From contig JAOADF010000073.1 in assembly GCA_026417425.1 (NCBI GenBank), forward strand, positions 1 to 5,252: a stretch of 5,252 nt of DNA. Direction: 5' to 3'. The notes under the pieces are model-generated. The model had not been told where the DNA came from and did not search any database. It saw only the letters and a program-made list of their open reading frames with translations. Source of the DNA: Dictyoglomaceae bacterium (GTDB lineage: Bacteria; Dictyoglomota; Dictyoglomia; Dictyoglomales; Dictyoglomaceae). Made by a program: the position numbers and the translations under genes. Below, piece by piece: positions 4,541 to 5,252 of the stretch; the first letter of the stretch is position 1, and every line of letters begins with the position of its first letter.

Positions 4541-5252
4541 ATGAAGATATTTTTTATTTTTTCAATTTTACTTCTTTTGATAAATCTTGCTTTCAGTGGA
4601 GAGGACTTAGATCTAGTAGTAAAATATGCACCAATTATAAAATTTGATGAAAAGGAGCCCTTTTTCCCTGTAAGAATAGGATATACGATTTTTAAAATAT
4701 CTGGAAGAAGTCCCTCTTTCCCAAGAGAGATAAAATTATCTGAGAGTGAGATTGCAATAGAATATGCCATATATTGGGATTGGGATATTCAACATCTTTA
4801 TGAATTGGAACATATATGGGTATTTGTAAAGAATGGAAAAATAACAAAGGTTGAAGCAAGTTGGCATGGCGACTATAACGAAATGAAAGGAGTAAAAATA
4901 AGAGGAACCCATCCCATCTTATACTCCCAACCAGGAAAACATGCCTTTGCACCATCCCCTTCCTGGTTTCAGCCTTTTTTCTTTAAATATTTAAGATTCA
5001 TTGCTCCCTGCAAGGATAAAGCTGGGAATGGTGGTATTCTTATTAAATCTATGTTTTATGGATTAATTGAAAAAACTCCCCAGGATGATAAATTAGTAGA
5101 AATTTACTTAAAAAGATTTGCTTTTACCCCTACTTTTAACTTTACAAAAGAATTTATAGCAGAGAAAGAATTGTATGTTCCTTGGAAGGATTTATTTGAA
5201 GAAATTCCAAGAAGGGTTAGGGATTGGATAGAGAAATTGAGAAAAGGAGAAG
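4541..5252 (+). CDS. Secreted protein, Vps62/NPP1-like (cut by window end)
   Basis: From ATG 4541 the frame is open for 237 codons and one further base at the window edge. Residues 1-19 are a typical signal peptide (Lys2, hydrophobic core, AFS before Gly20) without a lipobox Cys, so the protein is likely exported. The mature part begins with YAPIIKFDEKEPFFPV (29-44), followed by YWDWD (78-82), LEHIWVFV (89-96), SWHG (107-110) and THPILYSQPGKHAF (123-136). This order resembles Vps62/DUF946 and NPP1-like proteins, which open with YAP-x-x-x-F-x-x-x-E-x-x-x-P and carry an HEGDWE-type motif, a Q/W-HG motif and an HP-x-x-Y-x-x-x-G-x-H-A motif. The HEGDWE part is altered here. The molecular role of these bacterial members is not established. 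A perfect ribosome binding site and a separate promoter show it is its own unit, not part of the relic. The family call is by eye. Confidence 0.85.
   Translation, partial: MKIFFIFSILLLLINLAFSGEDLDLVVKYAPIIKFDEKEPFFPVRIGYTIFKISGRSPSFPREIKLSESEIAIEYAIYWDWDIQHLYELEHIWVFVKNGKITKVEASWHGDYNEMKGVKIRGTHPILYSQPGKHAFAPSPSWFQPFFFKYLRFIAPCKDKAGNGGILIKSMFYGLIEKTPQDDKLVEIYLKRFAFTPTFNFTKEFIAEKELYVPWKDLFEEIPRRVRDWIEKLRKGE

Noticed and set aside
4534..4955. Two minus-strand frames (4534-4770 and 4692-4955)
   Set aside because: Both lie opposite the secreted-protein gene, which has a signal peptide, ribosome binding site and family-like motifs; these frames have none.

Overview
The window is AT-rich DNA with tightly packed genes, strong GGAG-type ribosome binding sites and short intergenic gaps. 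Its proteins are rich in Lys, Glu and Ile. This suggests an anaerobic thermophilic bacterium, and the protein style is most like Dictyoglomus; that assignment is inferred from composition and gene style, not from a database match.

Layout. (1) The left edge (1-462, minus strand) holds the N-terminal 154 residues of a PAS-GGDEF signalling protein. (2) A short divergent intergenic region (463-573) has a sigma-70-like promoter for that gene and, facing the other way, an extended -10 element so close to the next start codon that the mRNA may be leaderless. (3) Three small membrane-protein genes (574-1643, plus strand) form a compact apparent operon of unknown function. (4) A LacI-family repressor (1735-2751, plus strand) has its own promoter and a LacI-type operator in its leader. 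(5) It converges on, and overlaps by 4 bp, a NagC/XylR-type ROK repressor (2748-3941, minus strand). (6) A roughly 600-bp region (3942-4540) carries the ROK promoter, several inverted repeats, a strong plus-strand promoter with a near-perfect anti-16S ribosome binding site, and the decayed remains of a sugar-ABC-transporter ATPase (UgpC/MsmK/MalK type). (7) The right edge (4541-5252, plus strand) holds a secreted protein that resembles the Vps62/NPP1-like group and is cut by the window end.

How the parts may work together. Two sugar-responsive repressor types sit tail to tail beside the relic of a carbohydrate-importer ATPase. The simplest reading is a former sugar-uptake regulatory locus that has lost its ATPase but kept its regulators, promoter and operator-like sites. 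The membrane-protein operon and the secreted protein have no evident link to it. I see no tRNA, rRNA, CRISPR array, transposase or convincing intrinsic terminator.

The parts most worth a second look are the ATPase relic with its intact expression signals, the two LacI-like operator motifs, the in-phase pair of CGAA-centred repeats around the relic's promoter, and a 9-bp perfect inverted repeat inside the relic.
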